The notes beneath the pieces were generated by a model. That model ran no database searches. It was not told the origin of the DNA and saw nothing but the letters and a program-made list of their open reading frames with translations. The translations under genes were made by a program, and so were the position numbers. A stretch of 64,000 bases of DNA, from positions 117,145 to 181,144 of the forward strand of contig NZ_KQ130458.1 of NCBI RefSeq assembly GCF_001046635.1, given 5' to 3'. Shown here piece after piece: positions 43,774 to 53,500 of this stretch (positions within the stretch are counted from its first letter, which is position 1; each line of letters starts with the position of its first letter). This stretch comes from Novosphingobium barchaimii LL02 (GTDB lineage Bacteria; Pseudomonadota; Alphaproteobacteria; Sphingomonadales; Sphingomonadaceae).

Positions 43774-44046
43774 GTGATCGAGACGATGGCCGACCAGATC
43801 GACGCCGCCGCGCCGCTGAACCGGATGCACATCAAATTGTTTAGAGCACTGAAAGCGGCTAATCTGTCCGACGACGCCGCAGCGGAAGTTGTAGAGGCTA
43901 TTGAGGAGTATATCGCCGTGAAGGTTCAGGAGGCGAACAAGGGAATCGAAAGCAAGCTGACGGCGCAAACTTGGGTCATCGGCAGCGTCGGTTTCGTCCT
44001 CGCAGTCATTGGCCTCGCGCCCGCTTTCATCAAACTGTTCCAGTAA
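43774..44046 (+). CDS. Small coiled-coil protein with C-terminal membrane anchor
   Basis: A 90-residue protein (GTG start; ATG 43786 also possible). The helical N-terminus (FRALKAANLSDDAAAEVVEAIEEYIAVKVQEANKGIESKL) precedes one membrane segment (about 70-88, WVIGSVGFVLAVIGLAPAFI). The layout recalls DUF1640-type coiled-coil membrane proteins. A strong terminator follows. Confidence 0.6.
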   Translation: MIETMADQIDAAAPLNRMHIKLFRALKAANLSDDAAAEVVEAIEEYIAVKVQEANKGIESKLTAQTWVIGSVGFVLAVIGLAPAFIKLFQ

Positions 44047-44050
44047 GACA

Positions 44051-44077
44051 AAGGGAGGCTTTGGCCTCCCTTTTTTT
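44051..44077 (+). terminator. Rho-independent terminator
   Basis: Stem aagggaggc / gcctccctt, TTTG loop, seven T (44071-44077). Confidence 0.9.
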
Positions 44078-44108
44078 GCCGAACCGCCCGATTGTCAGGA
44101 GACGCAAA

Positions 44109-44236
44109 TTGACCGACTTCGCACAAGCACGGCTCGATATGTTCGAGAGCGGCTTATTCGGCCAGGGCAATGCTTTCTGGCGCTGGATCGCCACGGACGA
44201 GGCGCGGCCCTATCTGGCTACGTTCGCCGCCGATCG
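44109..44236 (+). pseudogene. Hypothetical gene cut by IS6100 (homologue of 57542-57784)
   Basis: Forty-two codons (LTDFAQARLDMFESGLFGQGNAFWRWIATDEARPYLATFAAD) closely match the first half of the 80-residue protein at 57542-57784. It starts at TTG 44109; IS6100 copy 4 removes the rest. Confidence 0.75.
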
Positions 44237-45116
44237 GGCTCTGTTGCAAAAATCGTGAAGCTTGAGCATGCTTGGCGGAGATTGGACGGACGGAACGATG
44301 ACGGATTTCAAGTGGCGCCATTTCCAGGGTGATGTGATCCTGTGGGCGGTGCGCTGGTATTGTCGCTATCCGATCAGCTATCGCGACCTTGAGGAAATGC
44401 TGGCGGAACGCGGCATTTCGGTCGACCATACGACGATCTATCGCTGGGTCCAGTGCTACGCCCCGGAGATGGAGAAGCGGCTGCGCTGGTTCTGGCGGCG
44501 TGGCTTTGATCCGAGCTGGCGCCTGGATGAAACCTACGTCAAGGTGCGGGGCAAGTGGACCTACCTGTACCGGGCAGTCGACAAGCGGGGCGACACGATC
44601 GATTTCTACCTGTCGCCGACCCGCAGCGCCAAGGCAGCGAAGCGGTTCCTGGGCAAGGCCCTGCGAGGCCTGAAGCACTGGGAAAAGCCTGCCACGCTCA
44701 ATACCGACAAAGCGCCGAGCTATGGTGCAGCGATCACCGAATTGAAGCGCGAAGGAAAGCTGGACCGGGAGACGGCCCACCGGCAGGTGAAGTATCTCAA
44801 TAACGTGATCGAGGCCGATCACGGAAAGCTCAAGATACTGATCAAGCCGGTGCGCGGTTTCAAATCGATCCCCACGGCCTATGCCACGATCAAGGGATTC
44901 GAAGTCATGCGAGCCCTGCGCAAAGGACAGGCTCGCCCCTGGTGCCTGCAGCCCGGCATCAGGGGCGAGGTGCGCCTTGTGGAGAGAGCTTTTGGCATTG
45001 GGCCCTCGGCGCTGACGGAGGCCATGGGCATGCTCAACCACCATTTCGCAGCAGCCGCCTGATCGGCGCAGAGCGACAGCCTACCTCTGACTGCCGCCAA
45101 TCTTTGCAACAGAGCC
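44237..45116 (+). mobile_element. IS6100 copy 4
   Basis: Complete 880-bp element. Left flank gccgatcg, right flank ccctcacc: no target duplication. Truncates the gene to its left and module C parA to its right. Confidence 0.97.
44268..45062 (+). CDS. tnpA: IS6100 transposase (copy 4)
   Basis: 264 residues, identical in translation to the other copies. Confidence 0.97.
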   Translation: MLGGDWTDGTMTDFKWRHFQGDVILWAVRWYCRYPISYRDLEEMLAERGISVDHTTIYRWVQCYAPEMEKRLRWFWRRGFDPSWRLDETYVKVRGKWTYLYRAVDKRGDTIDFYLSPTRSAKAAKRFLGKALRGLKHWEKPATLNTDKAPSYGAAITELKREGKLDRETAHRQVKYLNNVIEADHGKLKILIKPVRGFKSIPTAYATIKGFEVMRALRKGQARPWCLQPGIRGEVRLVERAFGIGPSALTEAMGMLNHHFAAAA

Positions 45117-45631
45117 CCCTCACCTTCACCCAGCTTCGCGCCGAGCGGCTTGGGCAAGCGGGCTATACCGCCGTGGCGCTCACCGGCGCTGCGCTGCGCA
45201 GCCAGGTCCGCCAGCTCGCCAGCAAATATGACGATATCATCATCGACGTCGGCGGGCGCGACACCGGCTCGCTGCGCGCCGCGCTCACCGTCGCCGACAC
45301 GCTCCTGGTGCCGGTGCAGCCGCGCAGCTTCGACGTGTGGGCGCTCGATCAGGTGTCGGCGCTGGTCGCCGAGGCGCGCGAGATCAACGAGGGCTTGCGC
45401 GCCGTCGCTGTGCTGAACGGCGCGGACGCGCAAGGGGCCGACAATGAAGCCGCCTTGGAGATGATCGGCGATATCGACGGCATCGAAGTGCTGCCCACGT
45501 CGATCGTGCGGCGCAAGGCGTTCCCGAACGCGGCGGCCGAGGGCAGGGCGGTTATCGAGCAGACCCCGCGCGACCCCAAGGCGATAGACGAATTGACGGC
45601 GCTGATCGGCGCGGTTTGTATATCAAGATAA
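45117..45631 (+). pseudogene. parA: ParA, N-terminus removed by IS6100 (module C)
   Basis: 171 C-terminal codons (from LTFTQLRAERLGQAGY) nearly identical to module B ParA residues 45-211. The Walker A motif and first 44 or so residues are missing, so it cannot bind ATP. Its RHH partner gene remains intact downstream. Confidence 0.92.
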
Positions 45632-45648
45632 TATCGGAGTGCGTGTTA

Positions 45649-45930
45649 ATGGCTATCGCCCGTAAACCGAACAGCAAGCCCAAGCCGCCGATCGACGAGG
45701 CGGCGGCCGATGCCTTCATAGCTGGCGCGGCGAAGCCCGAGGCCGCGCCGATCGCGACCGAGGCCGACGAGGCGGGGCAGGGGGGCGAGCCGCGCAAGTC
45801 GCCGGTGATGCTGCGTTTCGATCGCGCGCTTCTCGCCAAGGTCGATGCTGCGGCCAAGCGGCGCGGGATCAGCCGGAGCGCGTGGATTCAGTTCACCGTC
45901 AGCCGCGCGCTCGATGCCGGCGAAGGATAG
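45649..45930 (+). CDS. Ribbon-helix-helix partition partner (module C)
   Basis: A 93-residue homologue of 17687-17968, differing at few positions in the N-terminal linker, with an identical ribbon-helix-helix (VMLRFDRALLAKVDAAAKRRGISRSAWIQF). It could still bind its centromere and recruit ParA of module B. Confidence 0.75.
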   Translation: MAIARKPNSKPKPPIDEAAADAFIAGAAKPEAAPIATEADEAGQGGEPRKSPVMLRFDRALLAKVDAAAKRRGISRSAWIQFTVSRALDAGEG

Positions 45931-46017
45931 GGCCGGCGAGGGATAGACGCGGCGCGGGCCGAGCTGCCGAAGGCTAGGCGGCCCTAGCGCGCGAAAGGTG
46001 AGTTTTGGGGTAGGTCC

Positions 46018-46929
46018 TCACCGTTCGGCCGCTGGCGCGCTGAAATCCACCAGCACCGGCATTTCGGGTATGTCGCCGCGCAGCTTCGCGCGCCGCACGA
46101 TGCTATGCTGGTCGATCAGGTTTTGTGCGTCGCGGCGGCCGCTCATGGTTTTCGGGAGCCACATCATCGAAACCCGCTCGACCTTGCGGCCTTTCTTGAT
46201 CGGCGTGAACTCGACCCAGAAGGGACAGAGCTTGTTGATTTCGTCCTGCGCGACCTTGAGGCAGTATTTGTTGAAATCGGCGAAGCGCTCCAACTTGCCT
46301 TCCGGCACGTTGAGCAGCCCGCGCAGCTCCGCAATCGCGAACTCTTCGCTTTGCTTGTATTCGAGGCCGATCCGCCGTTCGATCATTTCATAGAGGCACA
46401 GCGCGTATTTCGACTCGAAGCAATACATCACTTGCGTCTTAAGGCGGGCATAGACCTCGCTGTTACGCAATATCTCGATCAGTTCTTCGGGAATCCGGTA
46501 ATAGAGGAAGCCGTCTTTTTCGAGGCTTTCGTCGCTGGGGCCGAGAAGCTGGACGCGGCGCTTGTAGCTCTTGCCGGCCTTGCGGATGGTGACGATCGCG
46601 ATCGTGCCCATCAGGCGCAGCAGCGAGCTTTCTATGCGCTCATTGCCCTGATGCGTTCCCTTGAGCGCGGATTTGGCGATGCGATGAATGACCGGCTCGC
46701 CGATCCGGTCCCAGGCGTTCGCGATCAGCAGATTGTAGATTCGCCGATCGGCGAGGGTGAGGGGCGACAGCTCAACAATATCGACCAGCTCGCCGGGTTT
46801 GACGATTTCCCCGTAATTGGCGGGATCGAACGGATTTCCGCGCCCCTTTTGGGCGAGCGTGAGGGCGGTTTCGTCACCCGAGGCAGTCTTTGCCTTGCCT
46901 TCCTTCACTGGTGAGTTTGCTAAAGCCAT
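46018..46929 (-). CDS. Rep_3-type replication initiator (module C)
   Basis: A 303-residue initiator nearly identical to module B Rep (18025-18936): differences are concentrated in the first 20 residues, and the winged-helix DNA-contact regions are essentially the same. Both therefore probably recognise the same ccccaaaactcac iterons. It may be silent or act with module B. Confidence 0.9.
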   Translation of the reverse strand: MALANSPVKEGKAKTASGDETALTLAQKGRGNPFDPANYGEIVKPGELVDIVELSPLTLADRRIYNLLIANAWDRIGEPVIHRIAKSALKGTHQGNERIESSLLRLMGTIAIVTIRKAGKSYKRRVQLLGPSDESLEKDGFLYYRIPEELIEILRNSEVYARLKTQVMYCFESKYALCLYEMIERRIGLEYKQSEEFAIAELRGLLNVPEGKLERFADFNKYCLKVAQDEINKLCPFWVEFTPIKKGRKVERVSMMWLPKTMSGRRDAQNLIDQHSIVRRAKLRGDIPEMPVLVDFSAPAAER

Positions 46930-46934
46930 GCCCT

Positions 46935-47253
46935 CACCTTAACAGCAACGGTGAGCTAGGCAAATCCTAAAGCTCGCCGATCGCGATCAGGGGAGGGGCT
47001 ACCCCAAAACTCACCGTCGATTTGGCGGATACCCCAAAGCTCACCGGACTCGACCCCAACACTCACTTTTACCGACCCCAAAACTCACCGAAGGCCACCC
47101 CAAAACTCACGCGACTCGACCCCAACACTCACTTTTCGAGGCCATTTTTCCAAGTTTTCTGCGGGTTTGAGGCACCCTGAATCTTGAATCTAAGAAGAAT
47201 CTTTGAATCAGAAGGCGAACGGTGAGTTTTGGGGTATCCCTGCCTGTGGATAA
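46935..47253. repeat. Iterons and DnaA box of the module C origin
   Basis: At least six direct taccccaaa(a/g)ctcac-type units between about 46997 and 47135, with inverted copies near 47218-47236. The DnaA box tgtggataa is at 47245-47253. As in module B, single units lie beyond the rep stop (gtgagttttggggtagg near 45999) and near 47702. Confidence 0.88.
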
Positions 47254-47299
47254 CTCTGAGCCAGCGGCACCGACACGCCCGAAGAAGAAGAAAAGCACC

Positions 47300-47680
47300 G
47301 CCTCTTGGGGCTTCGCCCCGCCGGCTCGCGGCCTTCGGCCGCCCCGGATCGCTACGCGATCCTCCCACCCGGCATCCCCATGATGAGCCGGCTTCGCCGG
47401 CACGCTTTTGATGATTTGGGGATGAAGGCAAGCCTCGCGCTCCTATCGCAAGCACACCGCCTAAACCCAGCGTTGCAAATGGCTTTCCAGAAAAGCCAAG
47501 CGGATAGGGCCACGCTCGATCGGAGAGGGCAGGGGACGCGGAAACGTCCCGGCAGGGGCGATTTCCGGGCCGCACAACGCGATTCCGACCGTTGAGCAGG
47601 GTTTCGGACGTCGAAACCGCCCATGACGCTCTACGGGCTTCCCAGGCGGCCGATTTTTCCGCCCCGAGATCTACCGCCGC
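47300..47680. other. Conserved non-coding block next to origin, module C copy
   Basis: Third copy of the block seen at 9140 and 19320, with the same order of dyads, the ggctttccagaaaagcc hairpin, the ggaaacgtc element and the terminal acgggcttcccaggcggccgattttt-like element. Lies between the iterons and virD4, as in module A. Confidence 0.6.
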
Positions 47681-47854
47681 GCGATATGCGAACGGTGAGC
47701 CGATACCCCAAAACTCACCTTTCGCACGCCAGAGCGCGCTTTTCCGCGCTTTCAGGCGATTTAGCTGGGTCATGATGTGCGCGGAACGCCATCACTTCGA
47801 TATTGTTTGTATATCGGAACGATGGCGATTTGACGGGCTGCCGTTTAAACGCCC

Positions 47855-49531
47855 TCACGCCTTGTCGAAGCGGCCCGCGAACTCGCGATCGGCATAGTAT
47901 TTGAGCTTGGCGGCGACGATCGGCCGTTGCCCCGCGAGGAACAGGAGCTGCAAATTGTCGCGCAGCGTGCGGACTTCATCAGGCGTGAGCAGGGGTCGCG
48001 CGACATGCTGGACGCCGAACGATATGCCGGTTTCGTCGCTGTCGATCGCGCGGCTCATGGTCTCGAACACGACCGTCTCCTGGCCGAGCAGATCGGAGAC
48101 GAGCTTGGCGCTGTCGTGATCGTTGACGCCGAATATCTGCAAGACGCCGGCGTTGGATAGGAAGGTGCCGGCGCGGCGCTCGTAGAGCGCGCGGAGCTGG
48201 TGAACGTCCTGCAAGATCGGCCAGAGCTGGATGCCGTAGCCCGCCATCAGGCCCATCGCGCGCTCGACGGGTTCGAGACGGCCCAGCGCGGCAAATTCAT
48301 CGAGCAGGAACAGCACCGGGCGGGCAGGGGAGGCCGGCGCGCGGGCGAGATCGGTCAGCCCTTGCGCCAGCATCAGGCGCAGCCAGCGGGCATAGGTGGC
48401 GAGCCGATCGGGCGGCAGCACCAGATAGACGGTGGTGGCGCGCACCTTCACGTCGGCGAAGGTGAAATCCGACTTTCCCAGCACCGCCGACATGCGCGGG
48501 GAATCGAGGAAATGGGTATGGCGTTGCGCGGCCGACAGCACGCCGGCCGCCTCGCGGTCGGACTTGCCCAGGTGGCGGTTGGCGGCACGCGCGATCAGGC
48601 CCCGCGCCTGCGTGCTGCGCGACATTTCCCGGAGCATCTTCTGGAAATTGTCGGGCGCGAAGGTGAGGCAGTCGCGCAGGGCTTCCAGCGTGCGATCCTC
48701 GCCTTGCGCATAGCTGTCGCAGGCCACCCACAGGAGGATGCCCGCGATCAGCGCCTTGGCTTCCTCGTTCCAATGCGCCTCGCCGGCTTCGCCGGGAGCG
48801 TCATAGACCAGCGCGTCGGCCAGCGTCATGGCGTCGTCGGCGAGATCGAGGCCGTCCGGGTCGAGGCGATCGAGCGGGTTGAACGCGGCGGCGGGTAGGC
48901 CGGTGACGCCGAACGGGTCGAGGACATGGACCGGGCCGAACTTCGCGCGGTGGCGGGCGGTGATGCGGGCATTCTCGCCCTTGGGGTCGATGCAGACGAC
49001 CGGGCCGGGATAATCGAGCAGATTGGGGATGATGGTGCCGACACCCTTGCCAGTGCGCGTCGGCGCGATCGTCAGCAGATGGGAGGGGCCGGCATAGCGC
49101 AACAGCTTGCCCGACTTGCGATCACGGCCGATCAGTAAGCCGTCGCCATTTTGGGCAAGGGGCTTTGTCTCGCGATCGGTGGCGAAGCGGGCCGAGCCGT
49201 GGGTGTCGTCGCCGGCAGGACCGCCATAGCGCAGGATCAGCGGTTGGAAGAGGGCGCGCAGCGTGACGAGGATGATGACCAGGCCCGTCAGCATCGTCAC
49301 GATCTGGTAGATATGGGAGTCGCGGGGCAGGCCGAGCAGCTTGCCGAGGATCAGCGGCACGCCGAGGCCCAGCACCAGGCCGGTGATGAGGAACAGGACC
49401 ACGACGCCGAACAGGTGGCGGATGAGCACGACCGGGCTGGTGACGAGGGCCGTGACCGCCCATATCGGTTGCTCGCGCGCGATGCGGGCGAGGTTGCGGA
49501 TTGCGCGGCCGAGCTGGCGGAACCATTCCAT
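47855..49531 (-). CDS. virD4: Type IV coupling protein VirD4/TraG (module C)
   Basis: A 558-residue coupling ATPase closely related to the module A protein, with the same Walker A (APTRTGKGVGT) and Walker B (VLFLLDEFAALG) motifs and two N-terminal membrane segments that are the most diverged part. Last gene of the traC-traD-(101 aa)-virD4 operon; the upstream gene ends 7 bp before its start. It is the only complete coupling protein next to a TraA/oriT pair in this window. Confidence 0.93.
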   Translation of the reverse strand: MEWFRQLGRAIRNLARIAREQPIWAVTALVTSPVVLIRHLFGVVVLFLITGLVLGLGVPLILGKLLGLPRDSHIYQIVTMLTGLVIILVTLRALFQPLILRYGGPAGDDTHGSARFATDRETKPLAQNGDGLLIGRDRKSGKLLRYAGPSHLLTIAPTRTGKGVGTIIPNLLDYPGPVVCIDPKGENARITARHRAKFGPVHVLDPFGVTGLPAAAFNPLDRLDPDGLDLADDAMTLADALVYDAPGEAGEAHWNEEAKALIAGILLWVACDSYAQGEDRTLEALRDCLTFAPDNFQKMLREMSRSTQARGLIARAANRHLGKSDREAAGVLSAAQRHTHFLDSPRMSAVLGKSDFTFADVKVRATTVYLVLPPDRLATYARWLRLMLAQGLTDLARAPASPARPVLFLLDEFAALGRLEPVERAMGLMAGYGIQLWPILQDVHQLRALYERRAGTFLSNAGVLQIFGVNDHDSAKLVSDLLGQETVVFETMSRAIDSDETGISFGVQHVARPLLTPDEVRTLRDNLQLLFLAGQRPIVAAKLKYYADREFAGRFDKA

Positions 49532-49537
49532 AGCCGC

Positions 49538-49843
49538 TTACCTGTCGCCGGCGATCGTCGCCGCCCCGATCGTCGCCGGCGTGATCGCCAGCGCCGGGTC
49601 GGCGTCGGGATGATCGAGCAGCTTGAGGACGATCGCGGTGGCGAGGGGAGGGGGCACGGCTTCCTCGCGCAGCATGTCGAACAGTACGTGTTCGTCGGCG
49701 TCGAGGTCCATGCCTTCGATCGCGAGATTGGCGCGAGCTTCGGCATCGCCTTCGCGCCACATCGCCATTTCGGCGGAGGTGCCGCGCACATAATCGAGCG
49801 CGCGGACCTGGGCGCGGATCGCTTCGACATCGAGCCTGTTCAT
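49538..49843 (-). CDS. Small conserved tra-operon protein
   Basis: A 101-residue acidic helical protein (MNRLDVEAIRAQVRALDYVRGTSAEMAMW...). Family unknown, but conserved between modules B and C at the same place between traD and virD4. Its ATG overlaps the traD stop by 4 bp. Confidence 0.7.
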   Translation of the reverse strand: MNRLDVEAIRAQVRALDYVRGTSAEMAMWREGDAEARANLAIEGMDLDADEHVLFDMLREEAVPPPLATAIVLKLLDHPDADPALAITPATIGAATIAGDR

Positions 49844-50199
49844 GGTGCCTCCCTTGCTTCCGCTTCCGCGTCGAACGCGCGCTTGCCCCGCCGCTTCCAG
49901 AGCGCCAGCGCATTGCTCTCGTCGCGCGCGCGGGCGGCCAAATCGAGCAGCGCGCCGTAGAGGGTAGCGCGATCGTCGTCGGCCAGCTCGACGAGGCCGG
50001 CTTTCTGGACGAGGCCGCCCAGCTCTATGAGGTGGCGCGTGCGTTCGCGGCGGGCCACGACCCATCCCCTCGTATCGGTGCGGCGCGCGGCGGCTTCAAG
50101 CCTGTTCCTCGCCTGCGTTAGCTTGGCTTCCGCCTTCACCGTTGCCGCCAGCGCGTCGGCCAGCCTTGCGCCCGCGACCTTGAAAGAAGGCCGCGCCAT
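49840..50199 (-). CDS. traD: TraD-like conjugal transfer protein (module C)
   Basis: A 119-residue small TraD of Ti-type transfer systems (RLADALAATVKAEAKLTQARNRLEAAARRTDTRGWVVARRERTRHLIELGGLVQKAGL). ATG 50199 lies within traC, in another frame. The homologue in module B has lost this start codon. Confidence 0.75.
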   Translation of the reverse strand: MARPSFKVAGARLADALAATVKAEAKLTQARNRLEAAARRTDTRGWVVARRERTRHLIELGGLVQKAGLVELADDDRATLYGALLDLAARARDESNALALWKRRGKRAFDAEAEAREAP

Positions 50200-50404
50200 C
50201 GGAGCGCCACGCCTCCCGGTTTCCCTCAACCTGCGCTTCGGCGACGATATGGAGCAGCGCGCCGGCCAGCACATCGGCGTCGAGCGCATCGGCTCCGGTG
50301 GACGTGACGAGTTCGCCGAGCTGCTGGACTTTCTTCGCCTTGATCGCCCTGGCCTTGTCGCCGAGTGCTTTCAGCTCCGCGTCATAGTCGCGAACCTTGC
50401 GCAT
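50096..50404 (-). CDS. traC: TraC-like conjugal transfer protein (module C)
   Basis: A 102-residue TraC-like accessory (MRKVRDYDAELKALGDKARAIKAKKVQQLGELVTSTGADALD). It overlaps traD by 104 bp. Divergent from traA across oriT; probably part of the relaxosome. Confidence 0.75.
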   Translation of the reverse strand: MRKVRDYDAELKALGDKARAIKAKKVQQLGELVTSTGADALDADVLAGALLHIVAEAQVEGNREAWRSDGAAFFQGRGRKAGRRAGGNGEGGSQANAGEEQA

Positions 50405-50510
50405 ATTCTCTCCCTCGCGCCCAGGAATGGAAGCCGCAGCGTAGCACGATCGCGGTGGCAGGACAGCGGTTCCATCAAGAAATGCGGCGAAGTCAATCAT
50501 GCGAACGGCA

Positions 50511-50577
50511 GAGAGTGTGAGTGCGCGCTTATACGTCGTTGCCGACGTGCGCTAAGAAAGGCAGTATAGAGGCTGTC
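50511..50577. other. Putative oriT (module C)
   Basis: gtgcgcgcttatacgtcg at 50522-50539 (Ti/RSF1010-like nic region) is followed by an imperfect dyad. It differs from the module B site at single positions, while the adjacent traA 5' ends are identical. Confidence 0.6.
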
Positions 50578-53500
50578 ATGGCGATCTACCATTTCTCGGC
50601 CAAGGTCATCAGCCGCGCCAACGGATCGAGCGCCGTTGCCAGCGCGGCCTATCGTGCGGCGGAACGGCTGCACGATGACCGGCTAGGGCGCGACCATGAT
50701 TTCTCAAACAAGGCCGGCGTCGTCCATTCGGAAATCTTGGCTCCCGAGGGTGCGCCGGAGCGTTTAAACGATCGCGCGACCTTGTGGAACGAGGTTGAGG
50801 CCGGCGAGAAGCGCAAGGACGCGCAGTTGGCGCGCGAGGTGGAGTTCTCGATTCCGCGCGAGCTGAACCAGCAACAGGGCATCCAGCTCGCCCGCGATTT
50901 TGTCGAAAAGCAGTTCGTCGAACGCGGCATGGTCGCGGACATGAATGTACATTGGGACATGGGCAAGGACGGGCAACCCAAGCCGCACGCGCATGTCATG
51001 CTGTCGATGCGCGAGGTTGGCCCGGAGGGCTTCGGCCAGAAGGTGCGCGAGTGGAACAGCACGGCGCTGTTGCAGGAATGGCGCGTGGCCTGGGCCGATC
51101 ATGTCAACGAGCGGTTGGCCGAGCTGGATATAGACGCCCGCATAGATCACCGGACGTTGGAGGCGCAGGGCATCGACCTTGAACCCCAACACAAGATCGG
51201 GCCGGCGGCGTCGCGGATGCCCGAACAGGGGCTTGAGGCCGAGCGGGTCGAGGACCATGCCCGGATCGCGCGCGAGAATGGCGAGAAGATCATCGCCAAT
51301 CCGCAAATCGCGCTCGATGCGATCACCCGGCAACAGGCGACGTTCACGCGGCGCGACCTCGCGCAGTTCGCGTTTCGGCACAGCGACGGCAAGGATCAGT
51401 TCGACCAGGTGATGAGCGCGGTGCGGACCTCGCCCGAGCTGGTGGCGCTGGGGACGGACGGGCGCGGCGAGGACCGCTTTACTTCCCGCGACATGATCGA
51501 GACGGAGCAGCGGTTGGAGTGCGCCGGCGATCGGCTTGCGGATCGGGCGGGGCATGGTCTCTCGGCGGCATCTCAAATGGGGGGGCGAGACACCGCCGAG
51601 AGTGGAAGCCTTGCGCTGGGAGGCCAGCAAAAGGACGCCCTGGCGCATATCACTGGCAAGTCGGACCTTGCAATCGTCGTCGGCTATGCCGGCACCGGCA
51701 AATCGACCATGTTGGGGGTTGCGCGCGACGAATGGGAGCGCGCCGGCTATCAGGTGCGCGGCGCGGCCCTGTCCGGCATCGCGGCCGAGGGCTTGGAGGG
51801 CGGCTCCGGCATCCAGTCGCGCACGATCGCGAGCATGGAATATCAGTGGGACCAAGGCCGCGAGCTGCTAGGCCCGCGCGACGTGCTGGTGATCGACGAA
51901 GCCGGCATGATCGGCACGCGCCAGATGGAGCGCGTATTGTCCGAGGCCGAGCGGGCAGGGGCGAAGGTGGTCCTAGTCGGCGACGCCGAGCAGTTGCAGG
52001 CGATCGAGGCGGGCGCGGCGTTCCGGTCCCTGGCCGAGCGCCACGGCGCGGCCGAGATCAACGAGGTTCGCCGGCAGCATGAGGACTGGCAGAAGGACGC
52101 GACGCGGGCGCTGGCGACGGGCAGGACCGGCGAGGCGATCCATGCCTATGCCGAGCATGGCATGGTCCACGCGGCCGAGACGCGCGAGGCGGCCCGCGCC
52201 GAGCTGATCGACACATGGGACGCGCAGCGGCTTGCCGATCACGACAAGACGCGGATCATCCTCACCCACACCAATGCCGAGGTTCGGGATTTGAATCTCG
52301 CGGCGCGCGATCGGTTGCGCGACGCCGGCGAGCTGGGGCAGGACGTGCGGATTTCGGCCGAGCGGGGCGCGCGCGAGTTCGCGACCGGCGATCGCATCAT
52401 GTTCCTCAAGAATGAGCGCGGCCTTGGCGTGAAGAACGGCACGCTGGGGAAGGTCGAGCGCGTGTCGCCCGACAGCATGGCCGTTCGCCTTGACGATGGC
52501 CGCAGCGTCGCGTTCGACCTCAAGGATTATGCCCATGTCGATCATGGCTATGCCGCGACCATCCACAAATCGCAGGGCGTGACGGTCGATCAGGGGCATG
52601 TGCTGGCGACGCCGGGGATGGACCGCCATGCCGCCTATGTGGCGTTGTCGCGGCACCGTGACGGGGTGCAGCTCCATTACGGCCGCGACGACTTCGCTGA
52701 CGATCGCCGGCTTGTCCGCACGCTGTCGCGCGAGCGGGCGAAGGATATGGCGTCGGATTATCCGATGTATCGGGACCGCGACGCCGAGGTTCAGTCGTTC
52801 GCCGATCGGCGCGGCCTGTCGGGCGAGATCCGATTGCCGGATGCGCCCGAGCGGAAGGGTGTGGAGTTTCTTGGCCCGCGTGCTGGCACCATGCGCCAGA
52901 TGGGCGAAGATCCACGCCCGCGCGAGATCGGCGAGGGCCGCGGCGCAGGGGATGCGAAGGCCGCGGCCGAGCGACAGCCGCGGCGCGGCATGTTCGACGG
53001 CTTGAAGCTGTCGGCCGAGCCGGCGAAAGTGGCCGAGCCAGCGCAGGACGCGAAGGAAAAAGCGGCTCCCAAGCGGGGCATGTTCGATGGGCTGAAACTG
53101 TCGTCGCGCACGCCGACGCCGGCGAAGGAAGCCCCGGCGCGTGCCGAGCAGGGCCATACCCATGATTTCCGGCGCGCGGTCGAGCGGGCTTCGCGTTCGG
53201 CCGAGGCGGTGTTGCAGGCGCGCGCATCGGGCGGGCCGGTGCTGGAACATCAGAAGGTCGCGCTCGAGCGCGCGACCGACGCGCTGGACCAGATCAGGCC
53301 GGGAGCCTCGCGCGACCTCGCATCGGCGATGCAGCGCGATCCGGCCTTGCTGCGCGACGCGGCGGCGGGGCGAAGCGGCCCGATGATCGAGGCGATGCGG
53401 CAGGAGGCGCGCGTGCGCGCCGATCCCAACTTGCGCGCCGATCGGTTCGTGGAGCGCTGGCAACAGCTCTCCCAGGACCGCGACCGGCTTTATCGCGCCG

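Noticed and set aside
47129-47773. A 214-codon minus-strand frame over the module C conserved block
   Set aside because: It crosses iterons and hairpins, and the matching frame carries a stop in module A; only the short KSAAxEARRA part is shared, so I treat the block as non-coding with reservation.
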